A stretch of DNA of 64,000 bases from SKKY01 sp965228015 (GTDB lineage Bacteria > Bacillota > Peptococcia > Peptococcales > SKKY01): positions 1,834,515 through 1,898,514 of the forward strand of contig OZ245787.1 of NCBI GenBank assembly GCA_965228015.1. The letters run 5' to 3'. A program made the translations under genes and the position numbers. The notes beneath the pieces are model-generated. The model saw only the letters and a program-made list of their open reading frames with translations, did no database searches and was not told the origin of the DNA. Positions 1-8,837 of this stretch are shown here, piece after piece. Numbering within the stretch: position 1 is the first letter of the stretch; the number at the start of each line of letters is the position of its first letter.

Positions 1-1
1 C

Positions 2-433
2 TTTAAAGAAACCTTTAAGGAAATGTTTAATGGAGGTTCTGCAGAAATAGTAATGACAGATAAGGAGAATGTTTTGGAAACAGGGATAGAAATTATTGCC
101 CAGCCTCCTGGGAAAACACCAAAACATTTAAGTCTTCTTTCTGGCGGAGAAAAGGCAATGACAGCAATTTGTCTTCTTTTTGCAATTTTAAAAATAAAGC
201 CAGGGCCATTTTGTATTTTGGATGAAATTGAAGCCAGTCTTGATGAAAGTAACGTTGCAAGATTTGCAGGGTTTCTTAAAAAATTTGCTCAGATTACTCA
301 ATTTGTGGTTATCTCTCACAGAAAAGGTACAATGGAAGCGGGAGATGTGTTATACGGAGTTACTATGGAAGAAAAAGGTATTTCCAGCTTAATGTCAGTA
401 AGAATAAGTGAAACAATTAAGCTGACCAGTTAA
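2..433 (+). CDS. smc: Chromosome partition protein SMC, C-terminal end (cut by window edge)
   Basis: This is the C-terminal head half of the SMC ATPase that compacts and segregates the chromosome. The reading frame is open from base 2. The ABC signature LSGGEK lies near residue 46 of the visible part, the Walker B stretch ILDEIEASLD follows, and the D-loop and H-loop region (VISHRKG) comes next, in the order expected for an SMC C-terminal domain. The N-terminal head, hinge and coiled coils lie outside the window. It ends 11 bp before ftsY, the usual smc-ftsY pairing of Firmicutes. No lesion is visible. Confidence 0.95.
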   Translation, partial: FKETFKEMFNGGSAEIVMTDKENVLETGIEIIAQPPGKTPKHLSLLSGGEKAMTAICLLFAILKIKPGPFCILDEIEASLDESNVARFAGFLKKFAQITQFVVISHRKGTMEAGDVLYGVTMEEKGISSLMSVRISETIKLTS

Positions 434-444
434 AGGAGATTATT

Positions 445-1416
445 ATGGGAATTTTTGATAAATTAAAGCAAACACTAAAATCAGGTTTTGGAAATGAGAA
501 GCTTGAAGAAAGTTTAAGCAAAACAAGAAGAGGTTTTATTGATAAAGTTGTAGATGTATTTACAGGAAGAGAAATTGATGATGATTTTTATGATGAGCTT
601 GAAGAATTATTAATTCAGGGTGATGTTGGAGTTAATACCTCAATTAATTTAGTAGAGAACATAAGAAAAAAAGCGGATAAGGATAGAATTAAAACAACAG
701 ATGAATTAAAGGAAATATTTGTTGGTGAAATTGCTGAACTTATGGGTACCGAGAAAACAGTACTAAATTTAAAAGATAATCAGTTAAACATTATTCTGGT
801 TGTTGGAGTAAATGGAGCAGGAAAAACAACAAGTATTGGAAAATTAACATATAAATTGAAAAATGAGGGTAAGAGAGTTTTACTGGCTGCAGGAGATGCT
901 TTTAGGGCAGCTGCTATTGATCAGTTAAAAATCTGGGGGGACAGAAATGCTGTGGATGTAGTTGCCCACCAGGAAGGTGCGGATCCGGGAGCAGTTGTAT
1001 ATGACGGCATTCAGGCTGCTTTAGCCAGAAAAAGCGATGTTCTTATTGTTGATACAGCAGGAAGGCTGCAAAATAAAGTAAATTTAATGGAAGAATTGAA
1101 AAAAATAAAAAGAATTATAGACAGAGAAGCAGAAGGCAGCCTTTCAGAAGTTTTGTTAGTTCTGGATGCTACAACGGGGCAAAATGCTCTTACTCAAGCA
1201 AAGCTTTTTAAAGATACTGCAGATGTTACCGGAGTTATACTATCAAAGCTTGATGGTACTGCTAAGGGTGGCATTGTAATTGGCATCAAATCAGAACTGG
1301 AACTTCCTGTTAAATTAATAGGAACTGGAGAAAAAATTGAAGATATGCAGGACTTCAATCCTGAAAGTTTTATTGGAGCCCTGTTCTCAGGAATGGAGGA
1401 TGAAACAAATGAATAG
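445..1416 (+). CDS. ftsY: Signal recognition particle receptor FtsY
   Basis: FtsY is the membrane-associated GTPase that docks ribosome-SRP complexes at the Sec translocon. The 323-residue protein is the short form without a long acidic N-terminal A domain. The NG domain shows the G1 loop GVNGAGKTT near residue 120, then DAFRAAA, DTAGR, the G4 motif SKLDG and the closing GTGEK. The start ATG follows AAAGGAG with good spacing. Its last 8 bp overlap the next gene, so translation of the salvage operon downstream is probably coupled to ftsY. Confidence 0.97.
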   Translation: MGIFDKLKQTLKSGFGNEKLEESLSKTRRGFIDKVVDVFTGREIDDDFYDELEELLIQGDVGVNTSINLVENIRKKADKDRIKTTDELKEIFVGEIAELMGTEKTVLNLKDNQLNIILVVGVNGAGKTTSIGKLTYKLKNEGKRVLLAAGDAFRAAAIDQLKIWGDRNAVDVVAHQEGADPGAVVYDGIQAALARKSDVLIVDTAGRLQNKVNLMEELKKIKRIIDREAEGSLSEVLLVLDATTGQNALTQAKLFKDTADVTGVILSKLDGTAKGGIVIGIKSELELPVKLIGTGEKIEDMQDFNPESFIGALFSGMEDETNE

Positions 1417-2182
1417 TAATATTAAAGCTGATTTTGCACTTATTGGAGGCACAGGTCTTTCAGATTCAAATTTAATAAGTAACTCAGAGAATTTTTTGAT
1501 TGAAACTAAATATGGAAATGTCCCCGTAAAGATAGGTGGGTTTGCAGGTAAAAAAATATGTTTCCTTGCAAGACACGGAACGGATCATTCAGTTCCTCCA
1601 CATTTGATTAATTATCGTGCTAACATTATGGCATTAAAAAGCATTGGAGCAACCAGTGTTATTGCTACTGCAGCAGTGGGATCTTTAAACGAAGCTATGG
1701 GACCAAATCATTTTGTTATTTCAGATCAGTTCCTGGATTTCACTAAAAGCAGAGTAACTACTTTTCATGAAGGTGGCCCTGAGGGAGTCGTGCATTTAGA
1801 TGTTACTGAACCCTATAACAGAGAAGTAAGAGAATTTTTAATTAAAGCTATTATCGAAGTAAAGAAAGAAAAACCTGATGTTGAGTTTCATGAAAAAGGT
1901 ACTTATGTAACATGTGAAGGACCAAGATTCGAAACACCAGCTGAAATTAAGATGTTCAAGATGCTTGGAGGAGACCTTGTTGGAATGACAAGTGTTCCTG
2001 AATGTATATTAGCAAAAGAAGCAAAATTAAAATATGCCAATATTTCTTATGTAACTAATTTTGCAGCAGGAATATCCAAACATAATCTTTCCCATCAGGA
2101 AGTTCTTGATGCAACTGCAGAAAACTTTGAAAACTTACAAAGTATTATTTTCAAAACTTTTGAATTAATGGCAAAAGCTTAG
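1409..2182 (+). CDS. mtnP: MTAP-family nucleoside phosphorylase, possibly methylthioinosine phosphorylase
   Basis: Phosphorolysis enzyme of the MTAP/PNP family, 257 residues from the ATG at 1409, which follows GGAGG at 1395-1399; an upstream in-frame ATG at 1400 is too close to that site. Family motifs seen are GGTGL (N-terminal phosphate loop), RHG, ATAAVGSL, EGPRFET and GMTSVPE. Known MTA phosphorylases carry a TDYD-type motif whose aspartates bind the adenine amino group. Here the position reads TNFA. The Asn suggests a 6-oxopurine such as S-methyl-5'-thioinosine, which agrees with the MTA deaminase in the same operon. Membership is certain; substrate choice is inference. Confidence 0.85.
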   Translation: MNSNIKADFALIGGTGLSDSNLISNSENFLIETKYGNVPVKIGGFAGKKICFLARHGTDHSVPPHLINYRANIMALKSIGATSVIATAAVGSLNEAMGPNHFVISDQFLDFTKSRVTTFHEGGPEGVVHLDVTEPYNREVREFLIKAIIEVKKEKPDVEFHEKGTYVTCEGPRFETPAEIKMFKMLGGDLVGMTSVPECILAKEAKLKYANISYVTNFAAGISKHNLSHQEVLDATAENFENLQSIIFKTFELMAKA

Positions 2183-2191
2183 GAATTTGTT

Positions 2192-3212
2192 ATGAGGACA
2201 ATCTATTTTGGAGGAGAAAAACTCCATATACTTGATCGGCGAAAGCTTCCTTCAGAAGAAGTTTATATAATTACAGAGGATTATCTTGTTGTTTGTGAAG
2301 CTATAAAAACCCTGGCAGTAAGAGGTGCTGCTGCAATAGGTGTTGCAGCAGCCTATTCTGTTTATCTGGCTTCTAAAGCTATAGAAAATGATGATATTTT
2401 TTAATGAACTTTCCAAAGCGGGAGATGTAATTAAATCTGCCAGACCTACTGCGGTAAATCTCAGCTGGGCAGTAGATAAACAATTGAAAACAGTTGAAAA
2501 TATTCCTCAAAGAAAAAATTCAGAAAAGAAACTTCTTGAAACTGCTGATGAGATATTAAAAGAAGATATAGAAATAAATAAAAAAATGGGAGACAATGGC
2601 AGTTCTTTATTCAATAAGAAAATGAATATTCTTACCCACTGTAATGCAGGCTCGTTAGCTACAGGAGATTATGGAACAGCTCTTGGAGTAATTCGTTCTG
2701 CCTTCAGAGATGGAAAGATAGAAATGGTTTATGCAGATGAAACCAGACCACTTCTTCAGGGAGCTTGTCTTACAGTATATAAACTAATGAAGGATAAAAT
2801 TCCTGTTACTCTAATTACAGATAATATAGCTGCATGGCATATGAAACAAGGAAAAATTGATTGTATTATTGTTGGTGCCGACAGAATTATTGCCAATAGA
2901 GATACAGCAAATAAAATTGGAACTTATAATTTGGGAATTCTTGCCAAATATCATAATATTCCCCTTTATGTTGCAACACCCTATTCTACCTTTGATTTTA
3001 ATTTGAAATCCGGAAGTGAAATTATAATAGAGGAAAGAAACCCAGATGAAGTAAGGAGCTTTGCAGGATACTATTCAGCTCTTAGGGAATGTTTAGTATC
3101 AAATCCAACTTTTGACGTGACACCGGCTGAATTAATAACAGGAATTATTACAGAAAGAGGAGTTATTTCTCCTGTAAATAAGGAAAATATAAGGAAGTTA
3201 ATGTATGAATAG
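2192..3212 (+). pseudogene. mtnA: S-methyl-5-thioribose-1-phosphate isomerase, one frameshift
   Basis: MtnA converts methylthioribose 1-phosphate to methylthioribulose 1-phosphate. Residues 1-70 are in one frame (TLAVRGAAAIGVAAAY motif) and the rest, from about 2398, is in another (NILTHCNAGSLAT, ADETRPLLQGA, VGADRI). The combined length of about 340 residues is normal for the family. The break lies at the T6 run 2397-2402, and one extra or missing T would restore a complete enzyme. It sits between mtnP and the aldolase and overlaps the latter by 8 bp. It may be a real lesion or a homopolymer sequencing error. Confidence 0.9.
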
Positions 3213-3837
3213 TAAAGAGGAACTTATTCAATATGGTTTAAAAATGAAAAATGACTGTCTAATAAAAGCTAACTGGGGAAATCTGAACATCAGAGTTCCC
3301 CAGGGCTTTATTATAAGTCCTTCTGGGATGAATTATGAAGACATATCTATTGAAGACATCGTTACTTTGAATTTATCAGGTGAAATTGTGGAAGGGTTCA
3401 GAAAGCCTTCAAGCGAATATCTTTTACATTTGGAAATTTATAATAAATATCCAAATATTAATGCAGTAATGCATACTCATAGTACATACGCCAGTGCTTT
3501 TGCTGTTACCAGAAAAGAAATTCCTCCGATTATTGAAGATATGGTACAAATTGCAGGAGGAAATATTAGGGTTGCAAATTATGCTCTCCCGGGAACTATT
3601 CAATTAGCTGTGAATGTTGTTGAGGCGCTAGAAGTAAGAAATGCATGCCTCCTTGCAAATCATGGATTGACTGGAATTGGAAGAAACATAGAGGAAGCTT
3701 ATAAAGTTTGCCTGATTGTTGAAAAATCAGCTGAGATTGCTTACATAAGTCAGAATTTAGGGAAACCTTTTGTGTTAAGTGATGAAGATATAAAGATAAT
3801 GAGAGAATATTATCTTAATTCCTATGGACAGAAATGA
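3205..3837 (+). CDS. Class II aldolase, likely methylthioribulose-1-phosphate aldolase
   Basis: Class II aldolase/adducin-family protein of 210 residues, complete. It shows NWGNLNIR near the N terminus, the SPSG turn, the metal-binding HTHSTYASAF segment and a later LLANHGLTGIG segment that supplies another metal histidine. Standing directly after mtnP and mtnA, it most plausibly cleaves 5-(methylthio)ribulose 1-phosphate to dihydroxyacetone phosphate and methylthioacetaldehyde, as the Ald2 enzyme of the DHAP shunt does. An L-fuculose- or ribulose-phosphate aldolase, or an MtnB-type dehydratase, cannot be excluded from sequence alone. The start overlaps the mtnA stop, suggesting translational coupling. 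Confidence 0.8.
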   Translation: MNSKEELIQYGLKMKNDCLIKANWGNLNIRVPQGFIISPSGMNYEDISIEDIVTLNLSGEIVEGFRKPSSEYLLHLEIYNKYPNINAVMHTHSTYASAFAVTRKEIPPIIEDMVQIAGGNIRVANYALPGTIQLAVNVVEALEVRNACLLANHGLTGIGRNIEEAYKVCLIVEKSAEIAYISQNLGKPFVLSDEDIKIMREYYLNSYGQK

Positions 3838-3846
3838 GGGGGAAAA

Positions 3847-5130
3847 ATGGAAAGAATAATTATAAAAAAATGCCAGTATTTAGCTTACAAAAACAAAGAT
3901 CTAACAGTTGAAAAAGGTGATATTTTAATATCTGGAAATATTATCGAAAAAACAGGAGAAAATATAGATTCTGCTGGAGCACGTGTTATTGATGGTAACA
4001 ATGCCTTTGTAATGCCTGGTCTTGTAAACACTCATACTCACGTAGCCATGAATTTACTAAGAAGTTATGCTGATGATATGGAATTAAAACCCTGGCTTGA
4101 AGAAAAAATCTGGCCTGCAGAGGAGAACTTGAGGGGAGAGCATGTTTACTGGGGCTCTATGCTTGCCTTCCTAGAAATGATAAAGTCTGGGACTACAACT
4201 TTTGCCGACATGTATTTTTTTATGGATGATGTAGCTAAGGCAGCGGTAGAAATTGGTATCAGAGGTGTACTTGCAAGAGGTTTAATTCAATTCACAGATT
4301 CTGAGGGTAAAAATCTTCAGGAAAATATAGAGCTAGTAAAAAAATATCATAAAAAAGATGATGGAAGAATTACCTGCTTAATTGGCCCCCATGCTCCTTA
4401 TACTACAAGTCCTGAGTATCTTAAAAAAGTAATGGAAGCTGCTGATGAAAACGGAGTAGGTTTGCATATTCATATCTCAGAAACGAAACAAGAGGTAGAG
4501 GATATTTACAAAGAACATGGTGTAAGCCCAGTTGAATACCTGGAAAGCCTGGGATTGTTTCAGAGGCATATTGTGGCAGCTCATTGTGTTCATGTTTCAG
4601 AAAAAGATATGGATATATTAAAAAAATATAATGTTGGTGTCTGCCATAATCCTGGCAGTAATCTTAAACTTGCAAGTGGTATTGCTCCGGTTCCAGCATT
4701 GCTGGTAAAGGGAATAAATGTTGGAATTGGTACTGATGGAGCTTCAAGTAATAATAACTTAAATATGTTTGAAGAAATGCATTTAACTGCTTTGATTCAT
4801 AAAGGCTATAATTTAAATCCTTTGATTTTAAATGCCAGAGAAGTCCTTGAAATGGCAACAATTGGAGGGGCCCGTGTTTTAGGCCTGGAAAATGAAATAG
4901 GCTCTCTTGAGGAAGGGAAAAAGGCGGATATTATTATTATTGATTTGGAAAGGCCACATCTATACCCTAAAGCAGACTTAATTTCCAATATGGTTTATTC
5001 AGCCCAAGCTTCAGATGTGAAAACAGTAATTATTAATGGTAGAATAGTAATGGAAAATTATAAACTTACAACTTATGATGAGAAAGAAATATTAATTAAA
5101 TCTGATGAAATGAAAAATGACTTACTTTAA
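3847..5130 (+). CDS. mtaD: 5-methylthioadenosine/S-adenosylhomocysteine deaminase
   Basis: Amidohydrolase-superfamily (COG0402) deaminase of 427 residues, complete. It removes the 6-amino group of methylthioadenosine, S-adenosylhomocysteine or 5'-deoxyadenosine. Metal and active-site motifs occur in order: NTHTHVAM near residue 62, GPHAPYT, HIHISET, AHCVH, and GTDGASSNNN near residue 300. The start follows a GGGGG site by about 5 bp. In this operon it would turn methylthioadenosine into methylthioinosine for the phosphorylase two genes upstream, recycling the by-product of SAM-dependent and radical-SAM chemistry. Confidence 0.92.
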   Translation: MERIIIKKCQYLAYKNKDLTVEKGDILISGNIIEKTGENIDSAGARVIDGNNAFVMPGLVNTHTHVAMNLLRSYADDMELKPWLEEKIWPAEENLRGEHVYWGSMLAFLEMIKSGTTTFADMYFFMDDVAKAAVEIGIRGVLARGLIQFTDSEGKNLQENIELVKKYHKKDDGRITCLIGPHAPYTTSPEYLKKVMEAADENGVGLHIHISETKQEVEDIYKEHGVSPVEYLESLGLFQRHIVAAHCVHVSEKDMDILKKYNVGVCHNPGSNLKLASGIAPVPALLVKGINVGIGTDGASSNNNLNMFEEMHLTALIHKGYNLNPLILNAREVLEMATIGGARVLGLENEIGSLEEGKKADIIIIDLERPHLYPKADLISNMVYSAQASDVKTVIINGRIVMENYKLTTYDEKEILIKSDEMKNDLL

Positions 5131-5143
5131 AGAGGTGTTTATC

Positions 5144-5998
5144 TTGCCACAAAAAATTGCAGTAGTTGGTTCTTCTTTCCTTGATTTTAAAGGTTTTCCT
5201 GAAGGTGAGATTAATTTAAAAAAGAATAATTATGGTAAAATTGATGTTTCTTTTGGAGGAGTGGGAAGGAATATTGCTGAAAATCTTGGTAAACTTTCGG
5301 TATCTCCTAGTTTTATTTCAACTATAGATAATAATTCTTTTGGGATGAATATGAAGGAACAATTAGAGGAAATTGGTGTGGATACAACTTTCTTGTTGCC
5401 TATTAATTCCGGAGGTATGGGAAGATGGATGTCGCTCATCGATAAAAAAGGGTATTTAATATCTGCAATTACACAGGTACCGGACATTTCTCACCTGGAA
5501 AAGTATATTGATAAATATGGAGAAAAATTTGCCAAGGAATTTGAAGTTCTTTTATTGGAATTAGATTTAAGTGAAAAAATTTCCAAAAAAATAATTGGAT
5601 CATTTAAGAAAAATAAAGGTAAAGTATTTATTTACAGTGCCAATATGGAAAACCCTTATAATGATAACTCAATATTTGAAGATGTTGAATGCCTTTTCTT
5701 AAATGAAAAATCTGCGGAAAAAATATTATCCTGTGATATTTTAAATATGGAAATACATCAGATTCAAAAATCTTTGAAAGAATTCATACAGAATAATTCT
5801 GTAAAAAGAGGTATAATAACCTTATATAAAAGAGGAACGGTTTTTTATGATAATGTGTTAAATCACAGCAGCTTTATTGAAGAATCTGAAGGTGGATCAG
5901 TTAACTTGGTTGGTGAAGGGGAAATGCTTTTTTCAATGGTTACAGTAAACTTATTAAAAGATCTTCCGTTAAAAGATGCAGTGAGAATGGAGAAATAA
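5144..5998 (+). CDS. PfkB-family sugar or nucleoside kinase-like protein with altered active site
   Basis: PfkB/ribokinase-fold protein. I chose the TTG at 5144 because AGAGGTG stands 6 bp upstream; an ATG at 5117 would overlap mtaD and adds unrelated residues. The GGVGRNIAENL motif resembles pseudouridine kinases. The catalytic GAGD motif near the C terminus is replaced by GEGE, and the protein stops about 20 residues later, without the usual final helices. The protein may therefore be inactive or a pseudoenzyme. It lies in the methylthioadenosine operon, so a nucleoside-salvage substrate is plausible but unproven. Confidence 0.65.
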   Translation: MPQKIAVVGSSFLDFKGFPEGEINLKKNNYGKIDVSFGGVGRNIAENLGKLSVSPSFISTIDNNSFGMNMKEQLEEIGVDTTFLLPINSGGMGRWMSLIDKKGYLISAITQVPDISHLEKYIDKYGEKFAKEFEVLLLELDLSEKISKKIIGSFKKNKGKVFIYSANMENPYNDNSIFEDVECLFLNEKSAEKILSCDILNMEIHQIQKSLKEFIQNNSVKRGIITLYKRGTVFYDNVLNHSSFIEESEGGSVNLVGEGEMLFSMVTVNLLKDLPLKDAVRMEK

Positions 5999-5999
5999 G

Positions 6000-6868
6000 T
6001 TGCTTGCTTATTTATTTTTGTTTTTAAGAATTATTTTCCTTGCCCTTGAGAGAATAACGGTAAAAAAACTTGGAGATTTTGGAGGTAATACCGGGAAAAA
6101 TATTGCTGCAACCTTTTTGTTTTTCTTTATTGGGACAATTTCATTAATTCCTTTTGTTTTTAATGAAAGAATTGAGAGTGGGGACTTTATTGTTCCAGTA
6201 TTAATTAATGGTGTAATATATTCTCTCTATGCTTCTTTATATATTATAAGCCTTGCCAGAGGAGAGGCCTCTGTAGTTACTCCGGCATCAAGTCTTGGTT
6301 CATTAGTATTATTGTTTTTAATCGGTTATCTTTTTAGGTGAAAGTTTTAATATCAGTAAAATCACAGGAATTTTGTTAATTATATTTGGACTGAGTTATA
6401 TTAGAAGAACTAACAATTTCTTAGCATCTATGAAAAGTTTATTTAAGGAAAAGGCTGTTCTGATAATGTTGGCAGCTGTAACCATTCAGTCTTTTGGGCG
6501 GATTCTTGATAAATTATTTATAATTAAAATAAATCTTGTTACATATGTTTTCTTTTTTATATCTTATGGTTAGTTTTTATCTTTTTATGTATTTAGCTTT
6601 CAAAGGAGAATCTATGCTTATTTTTTGCTTGCTGAAAGCTAAGCCAGGTTGGGCTTTAGCCAGCGGAATTATAAATGGCTACTCTTATTATTTTTTGATG
6701 ATGGCAATAAAGGATATTAAACTAAGTCTTGCGGAACCACTAAGTCAAACATCTATGATAATTACAGTATTACTTTCGGCAGTTTTTTTAAATGAGAAAA
6801 TAAAAGATAAAATTGCCGGTGCGTTAATTATTTTACTTGGTGGATGGTTGTTGCTTTTAGATTTTTAA
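6000..6868 (+). pseudogene. EamA/DMT-family permease, two frameshifts
   Basis: Remains of a ten-helix drug/metabolite transporter of about 290 residues. It is split over three frames: 6000-6341, about 6340-6560, and about 6545-6868. The first break lies in the T5 run before 6340 and the second in the T6 run near 6552. The tail keeps the second EamA repeat (AEPLSQTSMIITVLLSAVFLNE). It starts with TTG two bases after the PfkB stop, so it was the last gene of the methylthioadenosine salvage operon. Its substrate is unknown; export of a pathway by-product is only a guess. Confidence 0.75.
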
Positions 6869-6901
6869 AAAATAAAAATATTTTGAAAGGAGGAAACAAA
6901 A

Positions 6902-7367
6902 TTGCCGGGTCTGGAAATTGGAAGTGAGATTCCAAAAATTGTTTTAAAAAATCAAAAGGGTGTTGAATTTAATTTTGAAGACTACAAAGGAAAATATGTT
7001 CTATTATCCTTTCATCTCCTGGTTTGGACTTCAATTTGTGAAAAGCAAATGAAGAATATTGAGTTACATTATGATTATTTTACAGAGCAACTTAACATAA
7101 TGCCTTTTGGCGTCAGTATTGATCATACTTTTTGCAAAAATGCCTGGGCAAAAGCAATTGGTGTTGAGAAATTAAATATGCTAGCTGACTTTTGGCCAAC
7201 AGGTGAACTTGCGAAAGCCTGTAATATCTTTAGGGATCACGCTGGTTCTTCTGAAAGAGCAGATTTGCTCTTTGATGAAAAAGGTAAACTGGTATTTCAA
7301 AAAAATTTATCCAATTAGTGAAGTACCAAATCTGAGTTTAATAGTTGATGCTGTAATGCAGGGGTAG
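6902..7367 (+). pseudogene. Peroxiredoxin (AhpC/TSA type), frameshifted near the end
   Basis: Thioredoxin-fold peroxidase that would reduce peroxides with thiol reductants. The TTG start at 6902 follows AAAGGAGG. The peroxidatic cysteine is in WTSICEKQM near residue 46, within the variant otherwise written FHPLAWT (here FHLLVWT). The main frame stops at 7318 after residue 138. A one-base shift in the A7 run at about 7300-7306 restores KIYPISEVPNLS and a natural stop at 7367, giving about 154 residues. The loss touches only the last 20 residues, so partial activity is possible. Confidence 0.75.
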
Positions 7368-7397
7368 GTGCTCTTCAGGCTAAGAAGAGGTGTTGGA

Positions 7398-7434
7398 ATG
7401 TTAGCCTTAAATAATGAACAGTTGATAAGAGAGG
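7398..7434 (+). pseudogene. Start of an unknown gene cut off by an IS element
   Basis: An ATG at 7398 preceded by AGAAGAGGTG begins a frame reading MLALNNEQLIREV, which runs straight into the left end of the IS3-family element at 7435. The remaining 3' part is not in the window. The fragment is too short to assign. The bases between 7367 and 7398 hold nothing else recognisable. Confidence 0.35.
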
Positions 7435-7474
7435 TGTAATGGTCAAGCATCTTTGTAACACTAAGTACGGAAAA

Positions 7475-8332
7475 TCAGTTTATATTTCGTGCTTCAAATG
7501 GAGTCAGCCCTCCATTGTATGAATGAGGTCGAATGTGATTGTACCACACATAAACATATTTATTGATAGCTTCATCTAATTGTAGGTCGGTTTCAAATTT
7601 TTGGTGGTAAATAAGCTCTGACTTAAGTAATTTATAAAATCTCTCCATTGGAGCGTTATTATATGGGCAACCTGTTTTACTCATGCTTTGCCTTATTCCT
7701 TGGCTTTTGCAGTACTCTACGAAAGCCCATGAGGTGAACTGTACCCCCTGATCTGAATGTAAGACTAACCCTTCATCTGGGCTCTCTCTTTCAAGAGCTT
7801 TAGACAAGGTTTCTATTGCCAGATCTGAGTTGATTCATTTTGAGTTAACCGTTGCTATTGCTTCCCTTTTTGCTAAATCTATAATAGTACAATTATAACG
7901 CATTTTACCGTTTGTTAATCTTATATAGGTGAAATCAGTACACCATACTTTATTTCTTTCTGTGACAGAGAAATTTTGATTAAGAATATTGGGAAATACT
8001 TTGTTCTTTTTACCTTTTACATATTTGGGCCTTTTTCTTACAGTGATTGCATGCAGGTTTAATTCCTTGTTCATATACTTATGTGCTGTTGTCTTACCAA
8101 TAAATATATTTTGCCTTGCAAGAAAAGCGACCATCCACCTATGGCCGATAATGCGTCCATTATTGTAATAAATACTTTTTATGTTTTCTTGAACTTTAGC
8201 CTTTCCCTCACGATACGTGGATTTTCTGTTCTTTAAGTAATTGTAGTACATATTCGGAGAGAGGTTGAACTTGCGGCATAACCAGCACAATCCAAACTCA
8301 AGTTTATAGGCATCAATGAACCGATATACCAC
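7475..8332 (-). pseudogene. IS3 transposase OrfB with internal TGA (copy 1)
   Basis: DDE integrase with the three catalytic regions visible: WCTDFTYI (first D), LHSDQGVQF (second D) and PMERFY (E). The frame is interrupted by a TGA after VNSK at 7835-7837, between the first and second catalytic residues. The same TGA occurs in all four copies. One further difference in this copy is KLLKSE in place of KSLKSE after the glutamate. Confidence 0.8.
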
Positions 8333-8387
8333 TAATCGATTTCCTTTGCGAAGAATGCCGCTGCTTTTTTAGGAAGTCATTTTCCTT

Positions 8388-8615
8388 TTAAAGTTCCATA
8401 AGCTTCTTGTTAAGCGCTCTATATTTCTCTGGTGATATTGCATTTTCTTTATTTTGTGGTTTTGTGTAATGACATTCTTCGCTGTATTTTTTTATCCATC
8501 CGGACATTGTTGATTTTGATACACCGTAGGTTGCAAAAAGATCACTAAGGCTTTTGCCTTTTAGATATTCACGTACAACCTCCTTCTTGAATTCTAAATC
8601 GTAATGTTTGCTCAT
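8388..8615 (-). pseudogene. IS3 transposase OrfA, truncated (copy 1)
   Basis: Helix-turn-helix protein with the LATYGVSKSTMSGWIKK-like segment typical of IS3 OrfA. In this copy an in-frame TAA replaces the CAA codon of copy 4, ending the protein at MEL before the slippery A AAA AAG site where OrfA would shift into OrfB. The start ATG follows AGGAGG. Confidence 0.75.
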
Positions 8616-8688
8616 TTTGTAATCCTCCTAGTTCGAGTTTATTATATATTATCCGTACTAGGTGTTACAACAAGACTATACCATTACA

Positions 8689-8770
8689 AAGGATAGCGAG
8701 TGCGATTTAGCACGTAATACATACAAGGGGTTTTTTATTCTTTTAAAACCCATAATTAATTGACACGATC
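8689..8770 (+). mobile_element. Right-end remnant of an ISLre2-family element
   Basis: These 82 bases match the last part of the ISLre2 copies ending at 27437 and 55269: AAGGATAGCGAGTGCG, the CACGTAATACATACAAGGGG stretch and the terminal repeat ending TTGACACGATC. The rest of the element is missing; IS3 copy 1 replaces it. It marks a deletion or recombination joint. Confidence 0.88.
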
Positions 8771-8837
8771 CTACAAATACTATAACTTGCAGGGGCCTAA
8801 AAAAAGATATTATATAAAAAAATTAAAGGATGATTAA

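Larger units (their letters stand above)
7435..8688 (-). mobile_element. IS3-family insertion sequence, copy 1
   Basis: A 1254-bp element bounded by TGTAATGG and CCATTACA. Inner terminal repeats are imperfect (left TCTTTGTAACACTAAGTACGG, right the complement of TCTTGTTGTAACACCTAGTACGG). It carries orfA and orfB on the minus strand and is nearly identical to the copies at 10154, 25444 and 35067. The three bases left (AGG) and right (AAG) differ, so no target duplication is left. The right side abuts an ISLre2 remnant, which suggests recombination between IS copies after insertion. Confidence 0.93.
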
